From: Pirellulaceae bacterium
GTDB taxonomy: Bacteria; Planctomycetota; Planctomycetia; Pirellulales; Pirellulaceae
Direction: 5' to 3'
Length of the DNA: 18,602 nucleotides
Assembly: GCA_013002105.1 (NCBI GenBank)
Contig: JABDKS010000303.1
Coordinates: 1 to 18,602, forward strand
The notes under the pieces: generated by a model
Told to the model about the DNA's origin: nothing
Database searches by the model: none
Seen by the model: the letters and a program-made list of their open reading frames with translations, nothing else
Shown: one piece after another, positions 5,866 through 14,800 of the stretch
How the letters are laid out: each line of letters starts with the position of its first letter
Numbering within the stretch: the first letter of the stretch is position 1
Position numbers and translations under genes: made by a program

Positions 5866-7587
5866 ATGGACGCGAAACGAAAACGAACGCTGACCCCGCT
5901 AGCCGTCGCCTCTTGCGTAGCAATCCTTGCTGCAGGTGTATTGACAGGCACAACGGCGCAGGCGCAAGTGCGGATGAAAAAGCCCGATCGAGGCAGCTAC
6001 CAATCGCCAACCATCACGGGTCGCTCCCTGGGATCCAACGACACATTGGTCGACGTCCCCCTGGACGATCTCTCCCTAGACGACCTCCAAGCGTCCGAGG
6101 AACCATTCTTTCTGCAACGCGCCCCATCGCCCCTGAACACGACGTCGGCGGCTGACCGCACACGACCAGATATTTTGGAATCGCGTCAGCGCAGCCAGAG
6201 TGGGCAGCGCCGCCAAAACGGGCAACGTAGCCGGAGAGTTCGCGGCGTCAACTTTGACAATGCGGCTTTACAAGCTCCACAAAACGCGGTCGTCGAAACG
6301 ATCGTCGCACCGACCGGAGATGCGATCGCCACCGACGGCGACGTCATTTACGAAGGTGTACCTGATGGCGTCGAAACCTACCACGATTCGATGCCACTGG
6401 ACTTTGGCAGCGTCGACGGCAGCTGCGATGGCTGTTGCGACGCCGGCTGTGACGGGATTGGCTGTGACGCGATGGGCTGCGACGGTCGCCTCGGCATCCC
6501 GTCGTCCAACGGGTTCATTAGCCTTTCGCCAGACCGCTGGTTTGGCTCCATCGACATACTGCTGATGTTCCGCCGCGGAGATCGACCGCCGCCATTGGTG
6601 ACAACTGGCCCTGACACGGACGTGGATACCGCCGGTGAGCTTGGTCAAGACGACACGCGAGTGTTGGTCGGTGGCGACTCGATATTCAAAGACGTCACGG
6701 CCGGTGCACGTTTGACACTGGGTACGTGGTTGGACAATCAACAATGCCGAAGTTTGGTGCTGCGTGGTTGGTTCGCAGGCGAAAAGAACTTCGATTACGC
6801 GCAGAATCAAGACACGGTACCGGTGATCACGCGTCCGTTTTTGAACGTGACCGACGGTCAAACACCCGAACAGGACACACAAGTAGTCGCATTCCCCAAT
6901 CGAGCGACCGGGTCGCTGGAGATTCGCGGCGACAGCAATGTCTACGGAGCCGACGTCTCGGTTCGACAACTTTGGTACGGCAATTGTGGTTTTTCGGTCG
7001 ACTTGTTGTATGGATATCAATTCATGCGTCTGGACGAAAACCTATCGATCGGTACTCGATCGGTTTCATTGGACGACGACTTCGCACCGGTCGGCAGCAT
7101 TCTTTCCATTCGTGATGAGTTTGACGTCGAGAATGAATTTCACGGCGGCCAGTTTGGCATGTCATCGATGTACCGCGTTGGCTGTTGGTCATTCAGCTCG
7201 CTGACAAAAGTCGGGTTTGGCTCGTTGGCTCGACGCGCCAATTTGAGTGGACAAACCACGACCAGTTTGGACGGCAACACGGCGGTTGACCCAAACGGAT
7301 TGCTGGTCCGAAGTACGAACAGCGGAAAATACACCGACCACACATTTGGCTGGGTGCCCGAGATCGATCTGACCCTTGGGTACCGACGATACATGAACTA
7401 CGAAGTCACGATCGGGTACCACGTGATGGCGATGACCGACGCCCTGCAAGTCTCTGGTGCGATCGATCCGACGCTGTCAGTGAATTTGTCCGATCCACCA
7501 ACTGGACAACAGCGACCGACCAGCGGTTTTCGACATGACACGTTCTACGTTCAGGGAATCCACTTTGGATTGCAGCGGGTCTATTAA
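5866..7587 (+). CDS. BBP7-family outer-membrane beta-barrel protein
   Basis: The 573-residue product starts at the ATG at 5866; a TTG 33 bases upstream would only add residues before the signal peptide. Residues 1-33 are a signal peptide (MDAKRKR, hydrophobic core, GTTAQA before QV). Residues 34-185 are a low-complexity linker with an Arg/Gln/Ser-rich stretch. A Cys-Asp cluster with six Cys follows (187-205). The BBP7 barrel (about 225-573) opens with RWFGSIDILLMFRRGDRPPPLVTTGP, the family's hallmark start. It continues with alternating aromatic strands (GARLTLGTWLD, SVDLLYGYQFMRLDE) and ends in a strand terminating in Tyr (HFGLQRVY), as outer-membrane proteins often do. BBP7 proteins are predicted porin-like barrels abundant in planctomycetes; substrates are unknown. 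The gene stands alone and converges on the FliG-like gene. Confidence 0.9.
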   Translation: MDAKRKRTLTPLAVASCVAILAAGVLTGTTAQAQVRMKKPDRGSYQSPTITGRSLGSNDTLVDVPLDDLSLDDLQASEEPFFLQRAPSPLNTTSAADRTRPDILESRQRSQSGQRRQNGQRSRRVRGVNFDNAALQAPQNAVVETIVAPTGDAIATDGDVIYEGVPDGVETYHDSMPLDFGSVDGSCDGCCDAGCDGIGCDAMGCDGRLGIPSSNGFISLSPDRWFGSIDILLMFRRGDRPPPLVTTGPDTDVDTAGELGQDDTRVLVGGDSIFKDVTAGARLTLGTWLDNQQCRSLVLRGWFAGEKNFDYAQNQDTVPVITRPFLNVTDGQTPEQDTQVVAFPNRATGSLEIRGDSNVYGADVSVRQLWYGNCGFSVDLLYGYQFMRLDENLSIGTRSVSLDDDFAPVGSILSIRDEFDVENEFHGGQFGMSSMYRVGCWSFSSLTKVGFGSLARRANLSGQTTTSLDGNTAVDPNGLLVRSTNSGKYTDHTFGWVPEIDLTLGYRRYMNYEVTIGYHVMAMTDALQVSGAIDPTLSVNLSDPPTGQQRPTSGFRHDTFYVQGIHFGLQRVY

Positions 7588-7607
7588 TCGAAACCCTCCT
7601 ACGGCGA

Positions 7608-7648
7608 CCGGCCTATCGTCCCCGTTGTCTGGCCGGGCATCGATTTTT
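7608..7648 (+). terminator. Candidate terminator of the BBP7 gene
   Basis: CCGGCC (7608-7613) pairs with GGCCGG (7631-7636) across a 17-base loop. A TTTTT run follows at 7644-7648. It lies in the 84-base gap between convergent stop codons, where a terminator is expected. The long loop and the gap before the T-run lower confidence. Confidence 0.35.
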
Positions 7649-7671
7649 GCGTCGCTGGAAATCAGGCCGGA

Positions 7672-8622
7672 TCAAGCCGCACGGGAAATGTCACCATCGG
7701 AGCTTAACCGACGGGCAACATCAATGACGCATTGTTGCCCACGGTCAATTTCGCTTGGCAGCACCTCTCCCAGATAGCTCATCTCGGCCCGTACGTGCTG
7801 GGCGGCTCGCGGTGTCAAGTTCTTGAAAACCTTCGCCCGCACTTCGTCGCTGGATCGCTTGAGTGCCATCGCCCAAGTTTCTGTCGCGATATGACGCACG
7901 ATCGATTGCACCTGTTGATCGCAAAGGTTTGCGATGTCTTCGAAGTCGAAAAGCATTTGCTGTATCTCCTCTGTCAACTGAGGATTGTCTTGACCAAGTG
8001 CCCGCAGCGTCGACCATTCCGTCTCACGATCACATGCTTGCAAAATGCGAACGACACGTTGAATACCATCGGCAGCCGATGAGTCGCTTTGACAGATTTT
8101 CTCGATTCGCTGCTGTAATCCGAACACCACATCGCGAACGACCGCCGGGGCGACCTCACCGAGACCCGCCAACCTGGCGACGACTTCGATGCGGCGATGT
8201 TCGCTCAACGCACGAATCACTCCTGGAGCGAAACGTGGCGGCATCGCGCTGAGCAAAATCGCAATCGTCTGCGGCCGTTCACGCAAAATGGCGACGAAGA
8301 GCGTCGATTGTCGAACCCGGCCGAGAAATTCAAACGAGGGCTCGTCCGACTCCGGCAATGAATCGGGCGGGGAAGCGTCGCGAATCGCGCGATGATTCGA
8401 TCGGTGTTGATCCAGATTGATCACTTCGCCGCAGACCGTTTCCTTTGCGGCGTCGTGAACCCCCGCTGAGCTTGCCATTGCCTCGCCGATGGCGGCAGAC
8501 TGTTCTGCGGTGAGCCTGTCCAGGATAGATTCGACGGCAGCCGGTGACGCGGATCGCAAAACGCGGGCGACGCGTTGCAATCCTTGCGGGTCCAATTCCA
8601 CCGGTTTCGCGATCTGAGTCAT
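7672..8622 (-). CDS. fliG: FliG-family protein (flagellar motor switch-like)
   Basis: The 316-residue protein aligns by eye with the middle and C-terminal domains of FliG, the rotor protein that binds FliM/MotA. The M-domain motif appears as ERPQTIA (115-121; usual form EHPQTIA). The C-domain shows LFDFEDI (224-230), in place of the conserved MFVF-E-D, followed by ETWAMALKRSSDEVRAKVF, LTPRAAQHVRAEM, and the VIDVARRLSSDGDI tail. Residues matching E. coli torque positions are Lys255 (K264), Arg272 (R281), Ala279 (D288), Glu280 (D289) and Leu288 (R297), so two of five are lost. The N-domain is short and divergent. I chose the ATG at 8622 over the in-frame GTG at 8658. No flagellar gene is nearby, though planctomycete flagellar genes are often scattered. 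It is either the organism's FliG or a paralogue with another role. Confidence 0.8.
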   Translation of the reverse strand: MTQIAKPVELDPQGLQRVARVLRSASPAAVESILDRLTAEQSAAIGEAMASSAGVHDAAKETVCGEVINLDQHRSNHRAIRDASPPDSLPESDEPSFEFLGRVRQSTLFVAILRERPQTIAILLSAMPPRFAPGVIRALSEHRRIEVVARLAGLGEVAPAVVRDVVFGLQQRIEKICQSDSSAADGIQRVVRILQACDRETEWSTLRALGQDNPQLTEEIQQMLFDFEDIANLCDQQVQSIVRHIATETWAMALKRSSDEVRAKVFKNLTPRAAQHVRAEMSYLGEVLPSEIDRGQQCVIDVARRLSSDGDISRAA

Positions 8623-8805
8623 AGTCGTTTTATCGGCTTCATACCGGCACTCGGGCACGGAAGATTCGCCGGGTTCGGATCGTAGCGATCACGGGTTTGA
8701 TGCCGACTTGGACGCGGTAAAATTGCGTTATTGGCATTACCCTGCTGCGCAGGCGGGTCTGGCTATTCAGGTCCGGGGAGGACCATCAGCGGTCGCGGCA
8801 GCCGA
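8623..8805. other. 183-base spacer between the TPR and FliG-like genes
   Basis: Two short hairpins lie here: CCTGC-TGC-GCAGG (8741-8753) and GGTCC-GGGGA-GGACC (8770-8784). Neither is followed by a T-run on the minus strand, so no intrinsic terminator for the TPR gene can be named. Read-through into the FliG-like gene is possible. No promoter is evident. Confidence 0.4.
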
Positions 8806-11800
8806 TCACCATTGACTTGGCTGAGTCAGCCACAAGCCCAACGCCCGACACCAACGACCATTGGCTTTTGCGACGCGGTATCGCAACTGATGGTAAATCC
8901 GCCGGTTGTAGTAGGCTTTTTTCTCATCGAAGTTGTCGATCCAGTGCCCGGTCAGAATGGCAGCGTTGCCCGATGAAATGGCCGTTTGCCCCATCGACAG
9001 AAGTGCCACCAAACCGGCATACCAATCGGGCAGCTCATCTACATCGACCTTGGCCAAACACGCTGACATCGCTGCATCGTCGCCCTGGAACAGGTGGTGA
9101 ATCGCAAGCATCACGTGAACTTCGCCGATCGTTGTCTCGTGATCGCATCGAATCGCCTCGCGGCCCAGTTCCGCCAGCAATTTCGGATTCCACTTGTAAA
9201 GCGACGCGATCATAGCGGCCAGGTAATTGTTACCGAACGTTGGGTTCGCCAGACGGTGCTTCTTGGCCAACTTGATAGCCGGTCGATACATTCGCAGACT
9301 CAACTGCGTCCAAATCACCGACGACCACGTGATAGGATCTTGGAACATTGCTGGTTCGATCAGCTTAAAGACTCGATCAAACAATGGTCGACGCGTGTCT
9401 TGATGCTGAGGACCTTTTTCTTCCAAGTCGTCGATGGTCGTCAACAACTCTCGTGCGGCGACGTGCCATGCATCGGAGACGACAAAGGATCGGAAGTCGT
9501 GAATGGCCCAATCCAAGTTGTCGCTTTTGCCAATCGTGTTGGCCCAGGCATAACCGATCGCTTCGCAGGCATCGGATCGCTCCATCGCCTGATTCAGCGC
9601 GACGGCAATCGGCTGGTTGTTGCTCATGTCAAAGTTTCGGCACGCGAATCGGATCGCGCTACGTGGATCGACCTCTTCAGCAGTTTCGGATACCAGTGCA
9701 GCAATAAATCGACCGCCATCATTGGCCCCCATGGCAATCCACAGTTCGTAGGCAAATAATTTCGTTGACGAAAAAGCGCTGCCGATTTCTTGCAATAATT
9801 GATCCGCGGCATCGATCTGTTTGGACTCCAGTTGCATCCCAAGATAGGTGTCGACGGCGTACGAATACGTTGGATCCAAGATCGCCGCGTGTCGCAACGC
9901 TGCAATGGCTTCGTCTCGCTTACCTTGGCGCAAGAGTGTTGTGTGATGGTATCCAAAACTGACGTGCCAACGCGGTGCGCCGCTCATCATGGAATCGGCG
10001 GCGAAGTCATACAGTTCGTCATCGCCCAATTCTTCCGCCCAGTCAGCCAGAACCGTCCAAGCGCCGAATCGGCCCGGTTCTTTTGCCAGGAAATCCTTCA
10101 TTCGTTGACACGCTTCGGTCTTCCGATCCAGTTCGTACAGGATGTTTGCGGCCGTGTATTCCAGATTGACCGCCTCGCGCGGGTCGACGGCTTGCGGTTG
10201 ACAGGCCGCGAGTGCCGCCTCCAGCAGTCCCTTTTCCGCTAACCGGGCGACCAGGACACGATGACAGGCAACGTTAGCCGGATTGAGTTCCAATGCGCGG
10301 CGGATCGCTGCGATCGACGTATCGCATTCGTCGGTGGCATTGAGCATCTGGGCTAATCGCAGATGCGAATACGAATCGTTGGGACGTTGGCGCACCAATT
10401 CATGAGCCGCTTCGATGCCGATCGATCGCTGCCCTGCCGCTTCGGAACGTTCACGAAGTTCTCGCCACGGCGTATCCCAGCTAGGCTCCAAAATGCCAGC
10501 GCGGCGTAACAGTGAGAATGCTTCCGCCTGATCGCCAGTCGTTTGTGCCAACGCCATCAGCAAAGAGACGTCATTGGGGCATCCTTTCAAGGCGCGATGC
10601 AGAACGGCAACTGCTTTGTCTGTCTGATCACAATTCACATGAGCCGTCGCAAGTCGTCTCGCGATATCGGCCCAGTTGGGATTCAGATCAAAACCGATTT
10701 GATACAGATCGGCGGCACGCTGATTGTCCCCGCGATCCAGGTTCACATCGCCAAGTTCACGCCAATACACGGGCCGATGGTCGAACGGCGCAGCCACACT
10801 CAGAAGTCCCAATTCGGCTTCGTCGTAACGCTCCAAATCACGCAAACATTCCGACACCAGCAGATGAGGTTCAATGAGGTCTGGTCGCGCCTCTTTTGCG
10901 ACCTGCATGTTGGCGAGCAACTGCTCGGGATCGATCACGCCGTCAGCTTGCTGATAGTAAGCCGTCAAACCGCGTCCATCGGTTCGTTGCTCGCACAAGT
11001 TCTGGAATACGAACTCGAGTGCTTCTTTGCGTTCGCTGACACTGTCACAAATCGCCAACATATCGGAGATGGCGTAAACGTAGTCGACCGATTCGTTGAT
11101 GGCTGACCGAAAGTGTTCCTTGGCTTCGTCAATCCGGCCGACATCGACTAGCGCATCGGCAAGGATCGACCAGGAGAAAACGCTGCGTTCGTTCCGAAGT
11201 CCTTCTTCGGCATCTTTGACCGCTTGGTCGAACCGACCACATCGTTTGTTGATGAGTGCTCGCTCACGCCACGCCCAGCCATCACCTGGATGAGCCGACA
11301 GTAGCCGATCGAGATGATCGATCGCTTCGTCATAGCGAGCGGCGTTTCGCAACCATTCCACGCTGGTACACAGTACGTGGCGACAGTGGGGATGCGATTG
11401 AGTCAGTTGCGACAGATAGTCGATCGTCGTATCGATCCCAAACAACGCATTGGTCAAACGAGCCGTTTCTTCGATCACGTATGGATCAGTCGTCTGTGTC
11501 TTGCCCAACTCTTGGAACGCGTTGAGCGCTTCGTCCAATCGTCCGTCGTACTCGTACAAAACGGCTCGCGTCTGGCATTCACTTAGTTTTGGCAAAACAA
11601 TCGTTGTCGTATCGAGCAACTGCAGGGCGGATTGATGACAATCGAGGCGACCGAGCATCCGTGCCGCGGTACAAAGCAGTTCGCCGTCGTCGGGTCGCTG
11701 CCGCAGCGCTTCGTGCAACACTTCGACAGCCTGTTTGGGCTGCCCGGCCAAATCAAGACCGAACGCATAGGTCAATGCCGGCTCATAGTTGTTGCTACCG

Positions 11801-13887
11801 AGCGATTCGAAACGTTGTCGGAATCCGTCCAGAACTTCATCCTGGCGTCCCAGATCGATCGCGGCCTCCAGGTAGTTCCTTGCCATCCGTTCATCCAAGT
11901 CGCTTGTCGTCGCGGCCAATCGACGCAACTCAAGCGATTCGTCTTTCTTCTTGGTATGCCACAACTCCAACGCCTCGGCAGACAAAACTGCCGAATGGGT
12001 CGGCGCCGAACGTAGCAGCGACGTCAGTATTTGCGCCGCCTCATCGATTTCGTTTGCATCACGCAACAGATAGTACAGGCGCAGTTGCAACTCGGTGGCA
12101 ACGCGTTCTTCCTTCGCCGCAGCACGCAAGCGATCAATGACTTGCGTGGACCGGTCCAAATGGGCCAATAGCCGAGTTTCGCTGAGCATCAGGCCCTGAT
12201 CATCGGGAAATTTCTTGACTAGCTTTTGGATCGCATCCAAATGGCCAGGCGAATTGTTGTCGTATCTTGCCAGCGTGATGTCGGCCCACAACGTAGTGCG
12301 ATGATCGGCATCCCAGGCACGCATCCGGGCGACAACAACTTCGGCCGCCTCGCGATCGTGGTTTTCCAGGGCGACGGACAGTTCGTGCAACTGGTCATAT
12401 TGATCGACCTCCGGCAGATCGATTCCATCAAGCAGGTCGGCGCGGTCCGCAGGCACGATCACCAATCCACGTGGCCCGGTTGGTCCGTAATTGTCCAAGG
12501 CTCGCTCGATCCCCCATTCTGTTCGGTACCACGTACCGGGGTCCTGAACCCACCATGTGTCACGTCGCGAATCGTAGCCACAGATGACTTGGATATGAGC
12601 CGAACCCGGTTCGACCGTTGTCAATCCAAACGGAATCCCAGCGTCCAGCAACTGCTGGGCCGATTCACGCGTCACACAGAATTGCCGCGCGACCATGCCA
12701 TTGGACTCTGCCCATAAACGTTGCTTAATAGCAGGTGTTCCGTCGTAACAGATGTCGTCGACGATCGCTGCATGGTCGACTTCGACATCCCAGTACTTTG
12801 ACAACATCGCCAAGGTCGCCGGCGCACACGTCATGTTGTCTTGTCGAACAAACGGCACGGACAGTCGGACTCGTTTTCCCGACTGGTGATTGTCTGCCAG
12901 GTAATCCGCAATTCGATCGTAGAATTTTGTATTTGCAAGTTTTGCTTGTTGCACGGCGGTTTCGATGTCGCCGGCTTCCATTGCCAAGTCTGAACGATAC
13001 GCGGCCACACTAGCACGCAAACTGCCCCGCTTTGGCCTGCCGTTTCGAGGCGGATCCGCCAGAGGAAAGTAGCGTTCGATTTCGCTCAGTTGCTCGGCGG
13101 CGGCATCAAATTCATCGCGACGTTCGTAAATGGCCGACAATTGCAGTCGCATGTTTCCACACTGATTCTCCTGCACGGCTTCGCTGAGAACCGCGACGGA
13201 CTCGTCTACTTGATTAACTTGCGCCAAATAATGCGACAGCGATTGGATCGCGTTTCCGTAACCCGGCGCGACGGCCAATGCATCGCGGCAAGCACTAATG
13301 GCACCATGGACATCATCTCGGTAAGCAAGCGACGACGCCAAGTTCGTATGAGCGAAAGGATCGTCGGGCGTCAATCGGATTGCGGTATGCAACATTTCCA
13401 TCGCGCGATCGAAGTCCCGCAAACCCGCTAACACTCGGCCTTTCAAACCGATCCAGCGAGATTGCAAGATGGGATCATCGGTCTGGATCTCGCGATGACG
13501 GATTTCCAACCACAACCGCGCAACGGGCCGACGACCAAATGCGAAATAGGTGACAGCGGGCATCGCTGCGGGATGTTCCGGGAACGAACGCCCGAGACGA
13601 TACATCAAGACGTTGTGGAGCTGATAACCGCCCATTTTGCGTGCTAATCGCGCCGCGATCACTTTGCTGTGAACATCCGACCAGGACGAGAGATCGGTGC
13701 CGAATTCCTGCTGCCCCAGTTTGTACGCATCCAGGTAACGTGACCGGTTGTACAACGCGTTGATGCGATCACACGCATCGGAGACGGTTGCAGCCTCGCT
13801 GGATGTTCTTGCGACAGGTGCAACGATCTGTGGCGTTGTGGATGCAAACGTTTCAGTCGTAGTTGGATCAGTGGGTGTAGGATTCAT
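8806..13887 (-). CDS. Giant TPR protein with an embedded C39-like cysteine peptidase domain
   Basis: The 1693-residue product has no signal peptide (it starts MNPTPTDPTTTE) and no transmembrane segment, so it is probably cytoplasmic. Residues about 143-275 are TPR-like helical pairs. Residues about 338-480 match the papain-like C39 peptidase fold: RLSVPFVRQDNMTCAPATLAM carries Gln349 (oxyanion) and nucleophile Cys354, SAHIQVICGYD carries His431, and WWVQDPGTW carries Asp449. From about 500 to 1650 the protein is largely tandem TPR-like repeats, for example GWAWRERALINKRCGRFDQAVKDAEEGL and SYSHLRLAQMLNATDECDTSIAAIRRALELNP. TPR superhelices bind proteins; C39 enzymes cleave after a Gly-Gly-type leader or act as related cysteine hydrolases. 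Substrate recognition by the repeats is inference. There is no ABC exporter or precursor peptide gene nearby, so a bacteriocin-processing role is not supported. The ATG at 13887 has at best a weak AGAGAT ribosome site. Confidence 0.9.
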   Translation of the reverse strand: MNPTPTDPTTTETFASTTPQIVAPVARTSSEAATVSDACDRINALYNRSRYLDAYKLGQQEFGTDLSSWSDVHSKVIAARLARKMGGYQLHNVLMYRLGRSFPEHPAAMPAVTYFAFGRRPVARLWLEIRHREIQTDDPILQSRWIGLKGRVLAGLRDFDRAMEMLHTAIRLTPDDPFAHTNLASSLAYRDDVHGAISACRDALAVAPGYGNAIQSLSHYLAQVNQVDESVAVLSEAVQENQCGNMRLQLSAIYERRDEFDAAAEQLSEIERYFPLADPPRNGRPKRGSLRASVAAYRSDLAMEAGDIETAVQQAKLANTKFYDRIADYLADNHQSGKRVRLSVPFVRQDNMTCAPATLAMLSKYWDVEVDHAAIVDDICYDGTPAIKQRLWAESNGMVARQFCVTRESAQQLLDAGIPFGLTTVEPGSAHIQVICGYDSRRDTWWVQDPGTWYRTEWGIERALDNYGPTGPRGLVIVPADRADLLDGIDLPEVDQYDQLHELSVALENHDREAAEVVVARMRAWDADHRTTLWADITLARYDNNSPGHLDAIQKLVKKFPDDQGLMLSETRLLAHLDRSTQVIDRLRAAAKEERVATELQLRLYYLLRDANEIDEAAQILTSLLRSAPTHSAVLSAEALELWHTKKKDESLELRRLAATTSDLDERMARNYLEAAIDLGRQDEVLDGFRQRFESLGSNNYEPALTYAFGLDLAGQPKQAVEVLHEALRQRPDDGELLCTAARMLGRLDCHQSALQLLDTTTIVLPKLSECQTRAVLYEYDGRLDEALNAFQELGKTQTTDPYVIEETARLTNALFGIDTTIDYLSQLTQSHPHCRHVLCTSVEWLRNAARYDEAIDHLDRLLSAHPGDGWAWRERALINKRCGRFDQAVKDAEEGLRNERSVFSWSILADALVDVGRIDEAKEHFRSAINESVDYVYAISDMLAICDSVSERKEALEFVFQNLCEQRTDGRGLTAYYQQADGVIDPEQLLANMQVAKEARPDLIEPHLLVSECLRDLERYDEAELGLLSVAAPFDHRPVYWRELGDVNLDRGDNQRAADLYQIGFDLNPNWADIARRLATAHVNCDQTDKAVAVLHRALKGCPNDVSLLMALAQTTGDQAEAFSLLRRAGILEPSWDTPWRELRERSEAAGQRSIGIEAAHELVRQRPNDSYSHLRLAQMLNATDECDTSIAAIRRALELNPANVACHRVLVARLAEKGLLEAALAACQPQAVDPREAVNLEYTAANILYELDRKTEACQRMKDFLAKEPGRFGAWTVLADWAEELGDDELYDFAADSMMSGAPRWHVSFGYHHTTLLRQGKRDEAIAALRHAAILDPTYSYAVDTYLGMQLESKQIDAADQLLQEIGSAFSSTKLFAYELWIAMGANDGGRFIAALVSETAEEVDPRSAIRFACRNFDMSNNQPIAVALNQAMERSDACEAIGYAWANTIGKSDNLDWAIHDFRSFVVSDAWHVAARELLTTIDDLEEKGPQHQDTRRPLFDRVFKLIEPAMFQDPITWSSVIWTQLSLRMYRPAIKLAKKHRLANPTFGNNYLAAMIASLYKWNPKLLAELGREAIRCDHETTIGEVHVMLAIHHLFQGDDAAMSACLAKVDVDELPDWYAGLVALLSMGQTAISSGNAAILTGHWIDNFDEKKAYYNRRIYHQLRYRVAKANGRWCRALGLWLTQPSQW
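12448..12876 (-). other. C39-like peptidase domain within the TPR protein
   Basis: This segment encodes residues 338-480 of the TPR protein. The four expected active-site positions are present in the right order and spacing: Gln349, Cys354 (codon TGT at 12828-12826), His431 and Asp449. The domain starts about 60 residues after the first TPR block and is followed directly by the long TPR array. Confidence 0.75.
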
Positions 13888-14212
13888 GTGGCGATCTCTA
13901 GGTCGAACCCAAAGATTGCCGAGCTTGTGAAGCTCTCCGCACGCGCAGCGGTGGTCGACAATGGGTTAGGGGGGCATTTTTATGACCACCCAAACATGGG
14001 ATACCAGAAATGGGGACCCCCATAAGAAGCGGGTGGTTCGCAAGAAATCCCCCGGCAAACTCACGTGCAAAACCGACGATTGTCTTAATCGTTAAAGGCG
14101 GACCACGGACGCCGGAGACCAAAATGTCGATTTGGCGAACGAGCAAGATGCATCGTTCGAAGCAGGAGACACCGCCGGCGCAAGATATGACTTCGCCACG
14201 ATCGCAGAAGAT
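13888..14212 (-). promoter_or_regulatory. 325-base spacer with a potentially structured leader of the TPR gene
   Basis: No credible gene lies here; an 82-codon open frame has no recognisable features. The stretch carries several inverted repeats. GGTGGTC (13950-13956) pairs with GACCACC (13984-13990). ACCACCC (13985-13991) can instead pair with GGGTGGT (14031-14037), so the two stems exclude each other. ATGGGG-AC-CCCCAT lies at 14010-14023. A 6-bp hairpin, GAGCTT-GTG-AAGCTC, lies at 13921-13935. The purN terminator and TPR-gene promoter should both be here. Confidence 0.4.
14067..14092 (-). terminator. Weak candidate terminator of the ileS-purN unit
   Basis: ACGATT (14076-14081) and AATCGT (14087-14092) form a 6-bp stem with a 5-base loop, AT-rich. 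On the minus strand it is followed by CGGTTTTGC. It lies about 120 bases after the purN stop. The stem is weak and the T-run short. Confidence 0.25.
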
Positions 14213-14800
14213 TCAGCCTTCGCAAATCATCCGGATGGCTTCTGGCAAGGCTTCGCATTCTTGCTCAAAAATGCGATCGGCAAGCATTTCGGGGGTATCT
14301 CGGCCAACGACCAAACATTCTTTTTGCAGAATGATCGGCCCTTGATCGTAGTGGTTATCCACATAGTGAACCGTACAACCACTCACCAAGACCCCAGCGT
14401 CAATCACTGCTTGGTGAACACGCAGACCATACATCCCCTCCCCACCGAATGCCGGCAGTAGCGAAGGATGGATGTTGACGACGCGACGATCAAAGTCGGG
14501 CGGGATCAAAACGTGTTTCAAGAAACCCGCCATCACCACAAGCTCTGCGCCACACTTGCGCACCGGGCCGAACATCGCGTCGGAGTACTCATTCGGATCG
14601 GGATATTCGGACTTGCGCACCACCAACGTTTCGATCCCGGCTTCCCTGGCGATACTCAGACCGCGAACCTTGCTGCTGCTGCTGACCACCAACCGCACAT
14701 CGATCGGCAATCCATACCGGTCACGATGCTCCAGCAGATTCTCCAGCGTACGACCGCCTCCGCTCAAGAAAACCGCGATTGGCAAAACGGTGTGGTTCAT
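14213..14800 (-). CDS. purN: Phosphoribosylglycinamide formyltransferase (GART 1)
   Basis: PurN transfers the formyl group from 10-formyl-THF to glycinamide ribonucleotide, the third step of de novo purine synthesis. The 195-residue protein is full length. It shows the phosphate-binding loop SGGGRTLENL (13-22), a variant of SGxGSN, and the catalytic triad Asn109 and His111 in NIHPSLLP and Asp152 in YDQGPIILQ. Between these is the GGEGMYGLRVHQAVI segment typical of the planctomycete/Bacteroidetes-type enzyme rather than the E. coli form. The start codon overlaps the last base of the ileS stop codon (TAATG on the minus strand), so translation is probably coupled and the two genes share one transcript. 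Pairing purine synthesis with tRNA-isoleucine charging has no obvious pathway logic and may reflect growth-linked expression. Confidence 0.95.
   Translation of the reverse strand: MNHTVLPIAVFLSGGGRTLENLLEHRDRYGLPIDVRLVVSSSSKVRGLSIAREAGIETLVVRKSEYPDPNEYSDAMFGPVRKCGAELVVMAGFLKHVLIPPDFDRRVVNIHPSLLPAFGGEGMYGLRVHQAVIDAGVLVSGCTVHYVDNHYDQGPIILQKECLVVGRDTPEMLADRIFEQECEALPEAIRMICEG

Noticed and set aside
8806..13887. Bacteriocin-processing system based on the C39-like domain
   Set aside because: There is no ABC transporter and no double-glycine precursor gene in the flanking sequence, and the protein lacks membrane segments.
13898..14146. An 82-codon minus-strand frame between purN and the TPR gene
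   Set aside because: No motif, signal peptide or ribosome-binding site. The same stretch carries several inverted repeats, which fits a leader better.
14355..14363. Perfect DnaA-box-like TTATCCACA
   Set aside because: It lies inside the purN coding sequence and encodes part of the conserved VDNHYDQG region. There are no further boxes or AT-rich element nearby, so a replication origin is not supported.
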